Shown in pieces: positions 8,448 to 16,423 of a stretch of 21,769 bases of DNA (positions are counted from its first letter, which is position 1; each line of letters begins with the position of its first letter). The notes below the pieces were generated by a model that was not told the DNA's origin, ran no database searches, and was given only the letters and a program-made list of their open reading frames with translations. Source of the stretch: an uncultured Lachnospiraceae bacterium (GTDB lineage Bacteria; Bacillota; Clostridia; Lachnospirales; Lachnospiraceae); contig CAJUJP010000010.1 in NCBI GenBank assembly GCA_910586615.1, forward strand, positions 47,599 through 69,367, in the 5' to 3' direction. A program made the translations under genes and the position numbers.

Positions 8448-9144
8448 CTCTGAATCCCTCCCTCTTAGTGTCATGTCTTAAGTCTGTCAGACAGCCGTCC
8501 GATACACGAAACACCCGGTCCGCAGACATGGCCAGATTATTGTTATGGGTGATCATGAGAATGGTCTGTTGATAATGTCTGGACGCTTTCATGAGCAGAT
8601 CCATCACTTCCTGGCTGTTTCTGCTGTCCAGATTGCCGGTGGGTTCATCGGCCAGGATCAGCTTCGGGCGGGTGATCAGTGCACGGCCGATGGCGACACG
8701 CTGCTGCTGACCTCCTGACAACTGGTTCGGCAGGTGGCGCCGTCTGTCCGCAAGGCCGAGGATATCCAGCATTTCTTCAATGGCGGCGGGATCGGGTCTG
8801 CGATAGTCTAAGAGAAGCGGAAATGCGATATTCTGTTCCACATTCAGTTCTGCCACCAGCTGGAATGACTGGAAGATAAAGCCGATGTTTCGCCGTCTGA
8901 ATATGGTGCGCGCTTCCTCGTTCATGGTAAAAAGATCGTTTCCGTCGATGGAGATCCGGCCGGAAGTGGGAAGATCAAGAGCGCCGATACAGTTTAGAAG
9001 CGTACTTTTGCCGGAGCCGGATTCTCCTACCACCGCGCAGAATTCCCCTTTTTCCAGATTGAAAGATACATTTTTTAAGGCATTCACCTGTGTCTCCCCT
9101 TTGCCGTAGGTCTTGCAGAGGTTTTGTACTTGTAAGATTTCCAT
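8431..9144 (-). CDS. ABC transporter ATPase, MacB/LolD-type (module 2)
   Basis: A 237-residue ATPase with Walker A GESGSGKS (40-47), Q92, signature LSGGQQQRVAIGRAL (from 142), Walker B LILADEP (162-168), D loop GNLD and H200 of the switch. All catalytic positions are intact. The start MEILQVQNL at 9144 is chosen because AAAGGA lies upstream and the residues match the usual start; an in-frame start at 9189 would add 15 residues unlike the family. The C terminus is slightly extended and overlaps the permease start. A candidate promoter and inverted repeat lie upstream, so ATPase and permease probably form a unit of their own. Confidence 0.94.
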   Translation of the reverse strand: MEILQVQNLCKTYGKGETQVNALKNVSFNLEKGEFCAVVGESGSGKSTLLNCIGALDLPTSGRISIDGNDLFTMNEEARTIFRRRNIGFIFQSFQLVAELNVEQNIAFPLLLDYRRPDPAAIEEMLDILGLADRRRHLPNQLSGGQQQRVAIGRALITRPKLILADEPTGNLDSRNSQEVMDLLMKASRHYQQTILMITHNNNLAMSADRVFRVSDGCLTDLRHDTKREGFRDEKLS

Positions 9145-9205
9145 AATAAGTAGAGTCCTTTCTGAATATGTCTGTTTGAAACGCGGCAAAGAAGCCGCCG
9201 CCGTT

Positions 9206-9235
9206 TCTATACGGTCATTTTACAAAGTATGTCTT
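9206..9235 (-). promoter_or_regulatory. Candidate promoter of the module 2 ATPase-permease unit
   Basis: On the minus strand AAGACA (plus 9230-9235) and TATAGA (plus 9206-9211) are 18 bp apart, each matching four of six consensus bases. A weak promoter of this kind would suit activation by a regulator bound just upstream. A short GC hairpin (9183-9198) lies in the leader. Confidence 0.35.
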
Positions 9236-9254
9236 ACAGGCAGGTGAATCCAGG

Positions 9255-9270
9255 CTTACGATTTTGTAAG
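9255..9270. promoter_or_regulatory. CTTAC-N6-GTAAG inverted repeat, candidate regulator site
   Basis: CTTAC (9255-9259) and GTAAG (9266-9270) are perfect inverted five-base arms. The site lies about 20 bp upstream of the candidate -35, the place expected for an activating OmpR-family regulator. Further TTACA words occur at 9220-9224 and 9234-9238. The neighbouring module 2 regulator is the natural candidate; this is inference. Confidence 0.4.
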
Positions 9271-9343
9271 GTGGGGCAAAAGTAAAGAAACCCTGGGGAC
9301 GCCCGGGCTGATGGTGTGTCTGCACGGTTTTAAAGCATGCCGG

Positions 9344-10585
9344 TTACCCGAACAGTATCGTAAACGTCGTTCCGGCATGGGGTGTGCTTGAGACGGAAAT
9401 CGTGCCGCCCTGTCCTTCCACGATGGATCTGGCGAGGGGCAGACCGAGTCCGACGCCCGGTGCGTCAGAAGAGGCGATGCTTCGATAGAAACGTTTGAAA
9501 ATGTGATAGATATCTTCCGGTGCGATTCCTTCGCCGTCATCGGTAATCTGTATTCGCGCGGTGAGGGGTGAGGAATCCCATGTAATGCGGATCGTGCCTT
9601 GCGGCGCCGTGTGATCCAGTGCGTTTTTGACGATGTTGCCGATGGCTTCAGAGGTCCACACCGGGTCGCACAGGAGCGAGGCGTCGCCGCTGCCTTCCAG
9701 AAGGAGCGACTTATTTTCCCTGGCAGCGCGGGTAGTCAGTTCGCTTACTGCATGTGAAACTAATGCTGACAGCGTGCAGCGTTTCTTTTCGAAGACGACG
9801 CTTCCTGCGTCTAAACGGGTGATTTTGAGCATGGAGCCGATAAGCTGCTCCATACGTCTCAGGGCAAGGCCGGTCTTCGCCGCAAAGGTGCGTATGACAT
9901 CCGGCTGATCCGGTTCATTTTCCATGATTTCCTGATACATAGAGAGCGCCGCCAGCGGTGTTTTTAACTGATGGGAGATATCGGATATGGTATTCTTTAA
10001 GAAGATCCGGGCGTTTCGTTCGGTTTCTTTCTGGGCCTGCAGCATGGTGGCAAGCCGGTCTACGGCGGACAACATCTGGTAGACGGCGCCTTCGTTTGCC
10101 TGAGAAAGACGGCAGGAATAGTCGCCGGCGGCATAATGGTCGATCACGGAGGCCGCCTGCAGGTATATTTTTTCTCTTTTATGCAAAAAGAAAAGGCTTA
10201 CGCCGGGCAAAAGAAAACAGAACGGCAGTATGACAGCCAGTAAGACAGACCTGGCGCTTCGCTGAAAGGAACGTAAGCCGGGCAGGAACTGCGCTTCAAG
10301 GGCCGGCCGGACACCAATTTTCGACAGAAGGTCAGAGGCTTCCTTGCTGTGTGCCGCGTCCGTTTCGGTGAGCGCTGCAGCGATCACGGTATCGGGGACA
10401 CCTTGATCGAGCAGCGAGGAGGCGATTGCTTCCTCGCGGGAGAGGAGTATTGTTTTGACGGAAGCTGTCAGGCCGTGAGCCGACAGCAGGATTAAGAAGA
10501 TAAGCAGGAGGCAGAAGGTGAGAAGAAAGGCGAAATATCTTCTGAACTGCCGGTCCTGCATGAGACTGTGGTTTGTTTTTAACAT
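9344..10585 (-). CDS. Membrane sensor histidine kinase with extracellular domain (module 2)
   Basis: A 413-residue HPK. TM1 (about 17-37) and TM2 (about 114-134) enclose an extracellular domain of about 75 residues, unlike the module 1 kinase. A HAMP-like linker (about 138-190) leads to the H box DISHQLKTP with H205. The N box is NIVKNALDHT (N321), G1 is ITDDGEGIAPED, the F box is IFKRFYRS and G2 is GVGLGLPLAR. A GGAG eight bases before the ATG supports the start. It lies 62 bp after the response regulator and 199 bp before the ATPase. The signal is unknown. Confidence 0.93.
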   Translation of the reverse strand: MLKTNHSLMQDRQFRRYFAFLLTFCLLLIFLILLSAHGLTASVKTILLSREEAIASSLLDQGVPDTVIAAALTETDAAHSKEASDLLSKIGVRPALEAQFLPGLRSFQRSARSVLLAVILPFCFLLPGVSLFFLHKREKIYLQAASVIDHYAAGDYSCRLSQANEGAVYQMLSAVDRLATMLQAQKETERNARIFLKNTISDISHQLKTPLAALSMYQEIMENEPDQPDVIRTFAAKTGLALRRMEQLIGSMLKITRLDAGSVVFEKKRCTLSALVSHAVSELTTRAARENKSLLLEGSGDASLLCDPVWTSEAIGNIVKNALDHTAPQGTIRITWDSSPLTARIQITDDGEGIAPEDIYHIFKRFYRSIASSDAPGVGLGLPLARSIVEGQGGTISVSSTPHAGTTFTILFG

Positions 10586-10647
10586 AAAGAATGCTCCGTT
10601 CCGCCCTCAGATGACTGATGGCATAAAATGATGATAAATTATGCGGT

Positions 10648-11523
10648 TTATGGTTCCCAACGGTATCCGAAGCCGCGGACGGTGATCAGGTGTTCCGGGC
10701 GGGAAGGATCGGCTTCGATCTTCTCGCGGAGCCGCCGCATGTATACGGATAAGGTGTTGTCGTCCACGAAGTCTCCCGCGCTGTCCCATAATTCGTTCAG
10801 GATGAGATCGCGGGTGACGGTTCTGCCGGCGCTTCGCACAAGGAGGGAAAGCAGCCGGTATTCTGCGCGGGTCAGGTCTACGGTCTGTCCGTCCAGGCAT
10901 ACACTGCCCGCCAGAAAGTCGATCCGCAGTCCGCCGGAGGTGATGGTTTCGGACGCGGGAGGACAGGGGGTCTGTGCCTGCCGTCCGGAAAGCGTATGTG
11001 CCGGCATCTGCCTTGAAATCGCAGACCGCCGCAGCAGCGCGCGGATTCTGGAACAGAGTTCTCCGATCTTGAAAGGCTTCGTAATGTAGTCGTCCGCGCC
11101 GCTGTCCAGCCCGTGGATGACATTTACTTCTTCGTCAGAGGCGGTGAGAAAGATGATGGGAATCCGGTGATCCTGTTCCCGCACCTTTTCACAGACTTCA
11201 AAGCCTGTTCCGTCGGGCAGTGTGACGTCGAGGAGAAGCAGGCTGTATTGACTTGACAAGTCATTTGCGGGTGTTCTGAAAATCTGTGGATCGTCCGGAC
11301 TTGTATCGGGAATGAGCCGCCGGTCGGGTGTTTGTGCGGCGGGGTGTGAGTGCAAAGCGCCAGTTGACTGAAAAAGTCGATTCAAGGCATCGTTTACGGT
11401 TCGCACGGTCTCCACCTGGAAGCCGTTTTTTAGCAGGGAATATTCCAGACCGTCTATGAGGCTTGCGTCATCTTCCAGCAGCAGTATTTTCGTTGTCGTC
11501 CGGTTATTATGTCGTGTATCCAA
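10648..11523 (-). CDS. OmpR/PhoB-family response regulator with receiver insertion (module 2)
   Basis: A 291-residue response regulator. Receiver residues are E17/D18/D19, phosphoacceptor D99 in LLLDVTLPDG, T127 in FLTASD and K149 in TKPF. The C-terminal winged helix ends VRGFGYRWEP. The spacing from D18 to D99 is 81 residues, against 43 in the module 1 regulator, because about 38 residues (roughly 53-92, polar and proline-rich) sit between helix 2 and strand 3. The linker between domains is also longer and rich in P, S, T and Q. The start codon is TTG: AAAGGAG (11534-11540) lies ten bases before it, and no ATG or GTG in frame fits better. Confidence 0.9.
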   Translation of the reverse strand: MDTRHNNRTTTKILLLEDDASLIDGLEYSLLKNGFQVETVRTVNDALNRLFQSTGALHSHPAAQTPDRRLIPDTSPDDPQIFRTPANDLSSQYSLLLLDVTLPDGTGFEVCEKVREQDHRIPIIFLTASDEEVNVIHGLDSGADDYITKPFKIGELCSRIRALLRRSAISRQMPAHTLSGRQAQTPCPPASETITSGGLRIDFLAGSVCLDGQTVDLTRAEYRLLSLLVRSAGRTVTRDLILNELWDSAGDFVDDNTLSVYMRRLREKIEADPSRPEHLITVRGFGYRWEP

Positions 11524-11533
11524 ATTGAAGTCA

Positions 11534-11540
11534 CTCCTTT
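11534..11540 (-). promoter_or_regulatory. Ribosome binding site fixing a TTG start
   Basis: AAAGGAG on the minus strand lies ten bases before the TTG at 11523-11521. It is the reason the module 2 regulator is started at a rare codon. Confidence 0.7.
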
Positions 11541-11548
11541 ACGAGAAC

Positions 11549-11557
11549 AGAATACCA
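11549..11557 (-). promoter_or_regulatory. Possible extended -10 promoter of the module 2 regulator-kinase unit
   Basis: The minus strand reads TGGTATTCT, an extended -10 (TGn before TATnnT), shortly before the ribosome binding site. No good -35 is visible at 17 bp, so the call is weak. Confidence 0.3.
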
Positions 11558-11831
11558 CATCAGGCGGCGGATTCCTACCGTAAGTTTTCTGTGTGTGACT
11601 CCGTAACAGTCCGGTCCCGGCTTTATGGTCACGCCTGAAGCACACAAAATCGCTGCCGCGTATTCGTGAGAGCGATTTGCGCCATCCAGACAACGCTTCA
11701 CGGCAAACCAGACGATTCCGGAGAAAAGTATGTCTGCAATACGAACCAGGTCGAGAAAGAGATCAAGAAGTTGAAAACGGAAAAAACAGCCGGAGCAACG
11801 GCTTTGTGCATAAAAGTTTTGCAGAAAACCA
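11558..11831. other. Intergenic stretch with no supported gene
   Basis: This part of the 490-bp gap between the divergent response regulator and Rpn genes holds a short open frame (11666-11944) with no ribosome binding site and no recognisable product. The minus strand carries two TTACGG words close to the regulator promoter region. Nothing else stands out. Confidence 0.5.
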
Positions 11832-11860
11832 TTGACAGCAGGTCTTACATTATATACAAT
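11832..11860 (+). promoter_or_regulatory. Strong SigA-type promoter of the Rpn family gene
   Basis: TTGACA (11832-11837), a 17-bp spacer and TACAAT (11855-11860) form a near-perfect vegetative promoter. The start of transcription would be near 11867, leaving a leader of about 147 bases before the gene at 12014. Confidence 0.75.
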
Positions 11861-12013
11861 ATATTCATCAGAAAAATTCTAAATAATGTGCTTCGTGCAC
11901 ATCCGGACAGTTTCTGTCAAATTTTTCAGACGTTAATAAAATAGGGCAGGAACGACAAAAAATGCGGACGCTGCGTATGTTGTTATCCTGCCGTGACAAG
12001 GGAGGACAATGAT

Positions 12014-12910
12014 ATGCAAACGACAAGCGTAACAGACAAAAAGAGCAGGAAAAGAGTACACCGCACCGTCAAGGATCGTCTGTTTCGATTCTTGTTCGAG
12101 GTTGACAGGGAAGCGCTTTTACAGTTATACAACGCATTAAACGGTACAGCCTATACGGATGCGGCAGAATTGCAGATAGTAACGATCGAGAGTGTCATAT
12201 ATGTAGTGATGAAGAATGATCTTGCATTTGTGCTGGCGGGAACGTTGAACTTGTATGAGCATCAGAGTACATATAATCCGAACATGCCGGTTCGGTTTCT
12301 GATCTACCTGGCGGAAGAATATCAGAAGCTGGTTGAACAGATGGGAATGAGTCTGTACGGGGCGACGCGGATTCCACTGCCGACGCCGCAATGTATTGTG
12401 TTTTATAACGGAGAAGAAGACGCGCCGGATGAAGAGATACTGAAGCTGTCGGATTCTTTTACCGGCAGGGAGCAGAAGCCGGATCTGGAATTGAGTGTGC
12501 GGATGCTTAACATTAATTACGGACATAATAACGAACTGCTGGAGCAGTGTTCTGTGCTGAAGGAATATGCGCAGTTTGTGGCTGTTTCCAGACAGTATAT
12601 GGCAGAAGGTCTGGATGCGCAGGAAGCATTTGGTGAGGCGATTGATTATTGCATCGGCCACGGCATTTTGTATAATGTATTGAAAAACTATCGGGCGGAG
12701 GTGTTGGGAATGTTGTTGGAAGAGTTCGACGCGGATCTATATGAGAGAACGATCAGGATGGAAGGGGTAGAGCAAGGAATAGAACAAGGAATAGAACAGT
12801 TATCCGCTCTGACAAGTATCCTGCTGGAACAGAACCGGCAGCAGGATCTGAAACGTGCGTTAAAGGATAAGAAATATCGGGATAAGCTGTTTGGGGAGTT
12901 CGGGTTATAG
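12014..12910 (+). CDS. Rpn family PD-(D/E)XK nuclease (transposase-related)
   Basis: A 298-residue protein of the recombination-promoting nuclease/putative transposase family. The N-terminal DRLFRFLFEVDREALLQLYNALNGT (21-45) and NDLAF...YEHQSTYNPNMPVRFLIYLAEEY blocks (68-103) are family hallmarks. D69 and E82-x-Q84 fit the acid and E-x-Q parts of the nuclease core. The middle IVFYNGEED block is also typical. The C-terminal half is helical, with a short EQGIEQGIEQ repeat (253-262). The ATG at 12014 has GGAGG eight bases upstream; a GTG at 11993 is possible but lacks a site. No terminal inverted repeats or target duplication are visible, so it is called as a gene, not as an insertion sequence. 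The biological role is uncertain. Confidence 0.88.
   Translation: MQTTSVTDKKSRKRVHRTVKDRLFRFLFEVDREALLQLYNALNGTAYTDAAELQIVTIESVIYVVMKNDLAFVLAGTLNLYEHQSTYNPNMPVRFLIYLAEEYQKLVEQMGMSLYGATRIPLPTPQCIVFYNGEEDAPDEEILKLSDSFTGREQKPDLELSVRMLNINYGHNNELLEQCSVLKEYAQFVAVSRQYMAEGLDAQEAFGEAIDYCIGHGILYNVLKNYRAEVLGMLLEEFDADLYERTIRMEGVEQGIEQGIEQLSALTSILLEQNRQQDLKRALKDKKYRDKLFGEFGL
12770..12799 (+). repeat. 12-bp in-frame repeat in the Rpn gene
   Basis: Units gagcaaggaata (12770-12781) and gaacaaggaata (12782-12793) are followed by a half unit. They encode the EQGI repeat. Changes in copy number would alter the length of the C-terminal linker without a frameshift. Confidence 0.7.
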
Positions 12911-13064
12911 CATAGATGGAGAAGCAGGCTTACCCTTGGGAATTATGATGGTATCCTTGTAGAGAATGTCGTGGACTGGCTGGAAGGTGATTGAGTATCC
13001 GACGGGTGCACAAAATAGATTACTGTTCACCCCGTTCCAGTATCATGTAAAAATCAGGCAGGGC

Positions 13065-13093
13065 TTGACAAATATCCCGCAAGTTACTATATT
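13065..13093 (+). promoter_or_regulatory. SigA-type promoter of the valS T-box unit
   Basis: TTGACA (13065-13070), a 17-bp spacer and TATATT (13088-13093). Transcription would begin near 13100, just before the first T-box helix. Confidence 0.8.
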
Positions 13094-13099
13094 ATTTGT

Positions 13100-13466
13100 A
13101 ATATGAACAAAAAGGTGATGACAAAGAGGAGTACATGACGACCGCCGCCAGAGAGAGCAGCCGCAAGCTGAAAGGCCGCTTCGGAAGAGGAATCATGGAA
13201 GGTAGCTTTGGAACCGGGACGCCGAACAGGAACGGTATGATCCGCAGAGACGGAAAGTACGGCAGGTACACAGTAAGCGCCCACGCCCGATCCCCGTTAG
13301 CGGATCAGGATTTCTGTGAACTGTATGGTGTGGACATGCGGCAGTAAGGCTTTTGCCGGATGATCATGTTTTAGCCGCAGTACAGAAGCCGTCAAGTGAG
13401 AAACTAAGGTGGTACCGCGTATATGCGCCCTTTGCCGATGAAATAGATTGGCAAAAGGCGTTTTTT
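13100..13466 (+). ncRNA. T-box leader (tRNA-Val-sensing riboswitch) of valS
   Basis: The conserved T-box motif AAGGTGGTACCGCG is at 13406-13419. Stem I can be traced. GGT (13114-13116) pairs with ACC (13213-13215) below a GA-rich kink-turn-like step. CAAAG (13122-13126) pairs with CTTTG (13206-13210). CATGA (13134-13138) pairs with TCATG (13193-13197). The last two helices enclose a loop with AGTA on the 5' side and GAAGGTAG on the 3' side. GTA at 13202-13204 is the specifier and is a valine codon. The antiterminator bulge TGGT (13410-13413) matches an ACCA tRNA end. Uncharged tRNA-Val would favour the antiterminator and let valS be read. Confidence 0.93.
13426..13466 (+). terminator. Intrinsic terminator of the valS T-box leader
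   Basis: An 11-base arm at 13426-13436 pairs with 13450-13460 with one mismatch, followed by six T (13461-13466). It lies just after the T-box motif, as in other leaders of this class, and competes with the antiterminator. Confidence 0.9.
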
Positions 13467-13521
13467 ACGATATTAGGAAATTCCTACGCTTTACAATTAC
13501 AATCAAAAAGGAGAGACAACC

Positions 13522-16218
13522 GTGAGCAAAGAGTTAGCCAAAACCTATGACCCCAAGGGTATAGAGGACAGATTGTATCAGAAATGGATGGACAAGAAAT
13601 ATTTCCACGCAGAGGTGGATGAGACGAAGAAACCTTTCACCATCGTGATTCCGCCGCCGAACATCACGGGGCAGCTTCACATGGGACATGCCCTCGACAA
13701 TACCATGCAGGATATCCTCATTCGTTATAAAAGGATGCAGGGCTATAACGCCCTCTGGCAGCCGGGTACGGATCATGCGTCCATCGCCACGGAGGTGCGG
13801 ATCATTGAGAAGCTGAAAGAGGAAGGCATTTCCAAAGAAGATCTGGGGCGCGAGGGCTTCTTAAAACGTGCATGGGAGTGGAAAGACGAGTACGGCGGAC
13901 GCATCATCGGCCAGCTCAAGAAATTAGGTTCTTCCTGTGATTGGGACAGGGAGCGGTTTACCATGGACGAGGGCTGCAACAGGGCGGTTACGGAAGTGTT
14001 CTGTAAAATGCACGAGAAAGGCTGGATCTACAAGGGCAGCAGGATCATCAACTGGTGTCCGGTGTGTAACACGTCCATATCCGACGCGGAGGTGGAGTAT
14101 GAGGAGCAGGCAGGTCATTTCTGGCATATTAAGTATCCGCTTGTGGATGAGAACGGTCAGCCCAGCAGGACAGAGTTTCTGGAATTTGCAACCACCCGTC
14201 CGGAGACAATGCTCGGCGATACGGCAGTGGCGGTAAACCCCAATGACGAGAGATATACCTATTTAAAAGGAAGACAGGTATGGCTGCCGATCGTGAACAA
14301 GCCGATTCCGGTTGTGGAGGACGAGTATGTTGACATGGAGTTTGGTACAGGTGTCGTTAAGATCACGCCGGCGCATGACCCCAACGATTTCGAGGTGGGC
14401 AGACGGCATAATCTGCCCGAAGTCAATATTATGAATGACGATGCCACCATCAATGCGAACGGCGGCAAATATGAAGGAATGGACCGTTATGAGGCCAGAA
14501 AGCAGATCGTAAAGGAACTGGAAGAGGAAGGGCTTCTGGTTAAGATCGAGGATTATTCTCATAATGTAGGAACCCATGACCGTTGTAAGACGACCATCGA
14601 GCCGATGATCAAGAAACAGTGGTTCGTGAAGATGGATGAACTGATCAAGCCTGCGGTGGAGGCTGTGAAGAAGGGCGAAATCAAGCTGATTCCGGAGCGC
14701 ATGGATAAGACGTACTATAACTGGACGGACAACATTCGCGACTGGTGTATCAGCCGTCAGTTGTGGTGGGGACACAGGATTCCGGCATACTATTGCGATG
14801 AGTGCGGCGAGGTGGTGGTTGCCGGGGCTGCGCCCGCGGTATGTCCGAAGTGCGGCAGCACACACTTCACGCAGGACCCGGATACGTTAGATACATGGTT
14901 TTCCTCCGCGCTGTGGCCGTTTTCCACGCTTGGATGGCCGGAAATGACGGAAGACCTGAAGTATTTCTATCCCACGGATGTACTTGTGACGGGGTATGAT
15001 ATTATCTTTTTCTGGGTTATCCGCATGATCTTCTCCGGTTATGAGCAGATGGGGGAGAAGCCGTTCCATACCGTATTGTTCCACGGACTGGTACGGGATT
15101 CCCAGGGGCGCAAGATGAGCAAGTCTCTGGGCAACGGGATCGACCCCCTGGAGATCATCGAGAAGTACGGCGCGGACGCGCTGCGGCTGACACTGATTAC
15201 GGGCAATGCGCCAGGTAACGATATGCGCTTCTACTATGAGAGGGTGGAAGCAAGCAGGAATTTTGCAAACAAAGTGTGGAATGCTTCCAGATTCATCATG
15301 ATGAACATGGAGCAGGCGGAGGAAAAGACAGGCAACCGCGGCTGGGAAGTATCATATGATGAAATCAGAAAGGATCTGGAACCGGCTGACAAGTGGATCA
15401 TATCGAAGCTGAATACGCTGATTCAGGATGTGACGGACAATATCGATCATTATGAGCTTGGCATCGCGGTACAGAAGGTATATGATTTCATCTGGGATGA
15501 ATTCTGCGACTGGTATATCGAGATGGTAAAACCCCGTTTATACCAGAAGGATACGGACGGACAGGGGAGCAATAACGCGGCGCTGTGGACGCTGAAAAAC
15601 GTTCTGATCGACGCGCTGAAGCTGCTGCACCCGTATATGCCTTTTATCACGGAAGAAATCTTCTGTACGATCCAGAGCGAGGAAGAGTCCGTTATGATTT
15701 CGAAATGGCCGGCTTTTTCACAGGACAGGGATTATAAAGAGGAAGAAAAAGCGATCGAACTGATCAAAGAGGCGGTTCGCGGCATCCGTAATATCCGTAC
15801 CCAGATGAATGTGGCGCCCGGCAGGAAAGCGGCCGTATTCGTGGTCAGTGACGGCGCGGACGTGCGGAAGATCTTTGAGGAAGGCAGTCTGTTCTTTGCC
15901 TCTCTTGCGGGCGCTTCCGAGGTGACGGTGCAGGCTGACAGGAACGGCATCGCCGACGATGCGGTATCGGTAGTGATTCCGGGGGCAACGGTATACATTC
16001 CGTTTGCGGAACTGGTGGATATCGCCCAGGAGATCGAGCGTCTGCAGAAAGAGGAAAAGCGCTTAAACGGCGAGCTTGCCAGAGTAAACGGTATGCTGGG
16101 CAATGAGAAGTTCATGTCAAAGGCGCCGGAAAGTAAGGTGGCGGAAGAGCGTGCGAAACTGGAAAAGTATACGCAGATGCTGGCGCAGGTGCAGGAGAGG
16201 CTTACACAGCTTGCCTGA
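13522..16218 (+). CDS. valS: Valyl-tRNA synthetase
   Basis: Class I aminoacyl-tRNA synthetase of 898 residues that joins valine to tRNA-Val in the cytoplasm. The HIGH-type motif is PPPNITGQLHMGH (45-56 region) and the KMSKS motif is at 531-535. An editing domain (about 190-350) contains ATTRPETMLGDTAV and the GTGVVKITPAHDPNDFEVG block. Two CxxC pairs (425/428 and 441/444) suggest a bound zinc. The C-terminal coiled-coil arm (about 830-898) is the ValRS tRNA-binding helix pair. The length is normal. The GTG start has AAAAAGGAGAG upstream and no better ATG is present. Expression is set by the T-box leader. Confidence 0.98.
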   Translation: MSKELAKTYDPKGIEDRLYQKWMDKKYFHAEVDETKKPFTIVIPPPNITGQLHMGHALDNTMQDILIRYKRMQGYNALWQPGTDHASIATEVRIIEKLKEEGISKEDLGREGFLKRAWEWKDEYGGRIIGQLKKLGSSCDWDRERFTMDEGCNRAVTEVFCKMHEKGWIYKGSRIINWCPVCNTSISDAEVEYEEQAGHFWHIKYPLVDENGQPSRTEFLEFATTRPETMLGDTAVAVNPNDERYTYLKGRQVWLPIVNKPIPVVEDEYVDMEFGTGVVKITPAHDPNDFEVGRRHNLPEVNIMNDDATINANGGKYEGMDRYEARKQIVKELEEEGLLVKIEDYSHNVGTHDRCKTTIEPMIKKQWFVKMDELIKPAVEAVKKGEIKLIPERMDKTYYNWTDNIRDWCISRQLWWGHRIPAYYCDECGEVVVAGAAPAVCPKCGSTHFTQDPDTLDTWFSSALWPFSTLGWPEMTEDLKYFYPTDVLVTGYDIIFFWVIRMIFSGYEQMGEKPFHTVLFHGLVRDSQGRKMSKSLGNGIDPLEIIEKYGADALRLTLITGNAPGNDMRFYYERVEASRNFANKVWNASRFIMMNMEQAEEKTGNRGWEVSYDEIRKDLEPADKWIISKLNTLIQDVTDNIDHYELGIAVQKVYDFIWDEFCDWYIEMVKPRLYQKDTDGQGSNNAALWTLKNVLIDALKLLHPYMPFITEEIFCTIQSEEESVMISKWPAFSQDRDYKEEEKAIELIKEAVRGIRNIRTQMNVAPGRKAAVFVVSDGADVRKIFEEGSLFFASLAGASEVTVQADRNGIADDAVSVVIPGATVYIPFAELVDIAQEIERLQKEEKRLNGELARVNGMLGNEKFMSKAPESKVAEERAKLEKYTQMLAQVQERLTQLA

Positions 16219-16387
16219 GAGGTTTGCAGTATGGCAGGCAGGCCTGTGATATGCATGGGATTAGTGTAAGGCCTGACCGCCACCAACTTTAACAATCAAT
16301 TTATTTTTAGGGACTAGAAAAGTGTGCTAAGATAGTGTAAAGTAGTAAGTGATGGTTATAAAAATCATGTACATTTCCGGAAGAGCC

Positions 16388-16421
16388 ATAGTCAACGGCA
16401 GATTCATTTGTCGTTGGCTAT
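16388..16421. promoter_or_regulatory. 34-bp imperfect dyad before the FapA gene
   Basis: A 13-base arm (16388-16400, ATAGTCAACGGCA) faces TGTCGTTGGCTAT (16409-16421) across eight bases. The two mismatches would be G-U pairs in RNA. No T-run follows, so it is not a terminator. TATAAT lies at 16424-16429, so the dyad would cover the -35 region of a promoter there and could be an operator. Confidence 0.45.
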
Positions 16422-16423
16422 CG

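Noticed and set aside
11248..11369. TTGACT direct repeats flanking the receiver insert, as a possible target-site duplication
   Set aside because: The repeats are 116 bp apart, which is not a multiple of three and does not fit a 38-codon insertion. Probably coincidence.
11666..11944. Plus-strand open frame of 92 codons between the module 2 regulator and the Rpn gene
   Set aside because: No ribosome binding site, no recognisable domain, and the strong promoter at 11832-11860 lies inside it. Most likely chance.
12911..12994. In-frame open stretch after the Rpn stop codon ending NVVDWLEGD
   Set aside because: It looks slightly protein-like, but it is only 27 codons without its own start and the Rpn protein already has a normal length. 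A remnant gene cannot be shown.
11832..13064. The Rpn gene as a complete insertion sequence
   Set aside because: No terminal inverted repeats or target duplication were found around it.
13135..13347. 70-codon open frame in the valS leader
   Set aside because: It coincides with T-box stem structures and is explained by the RNA.
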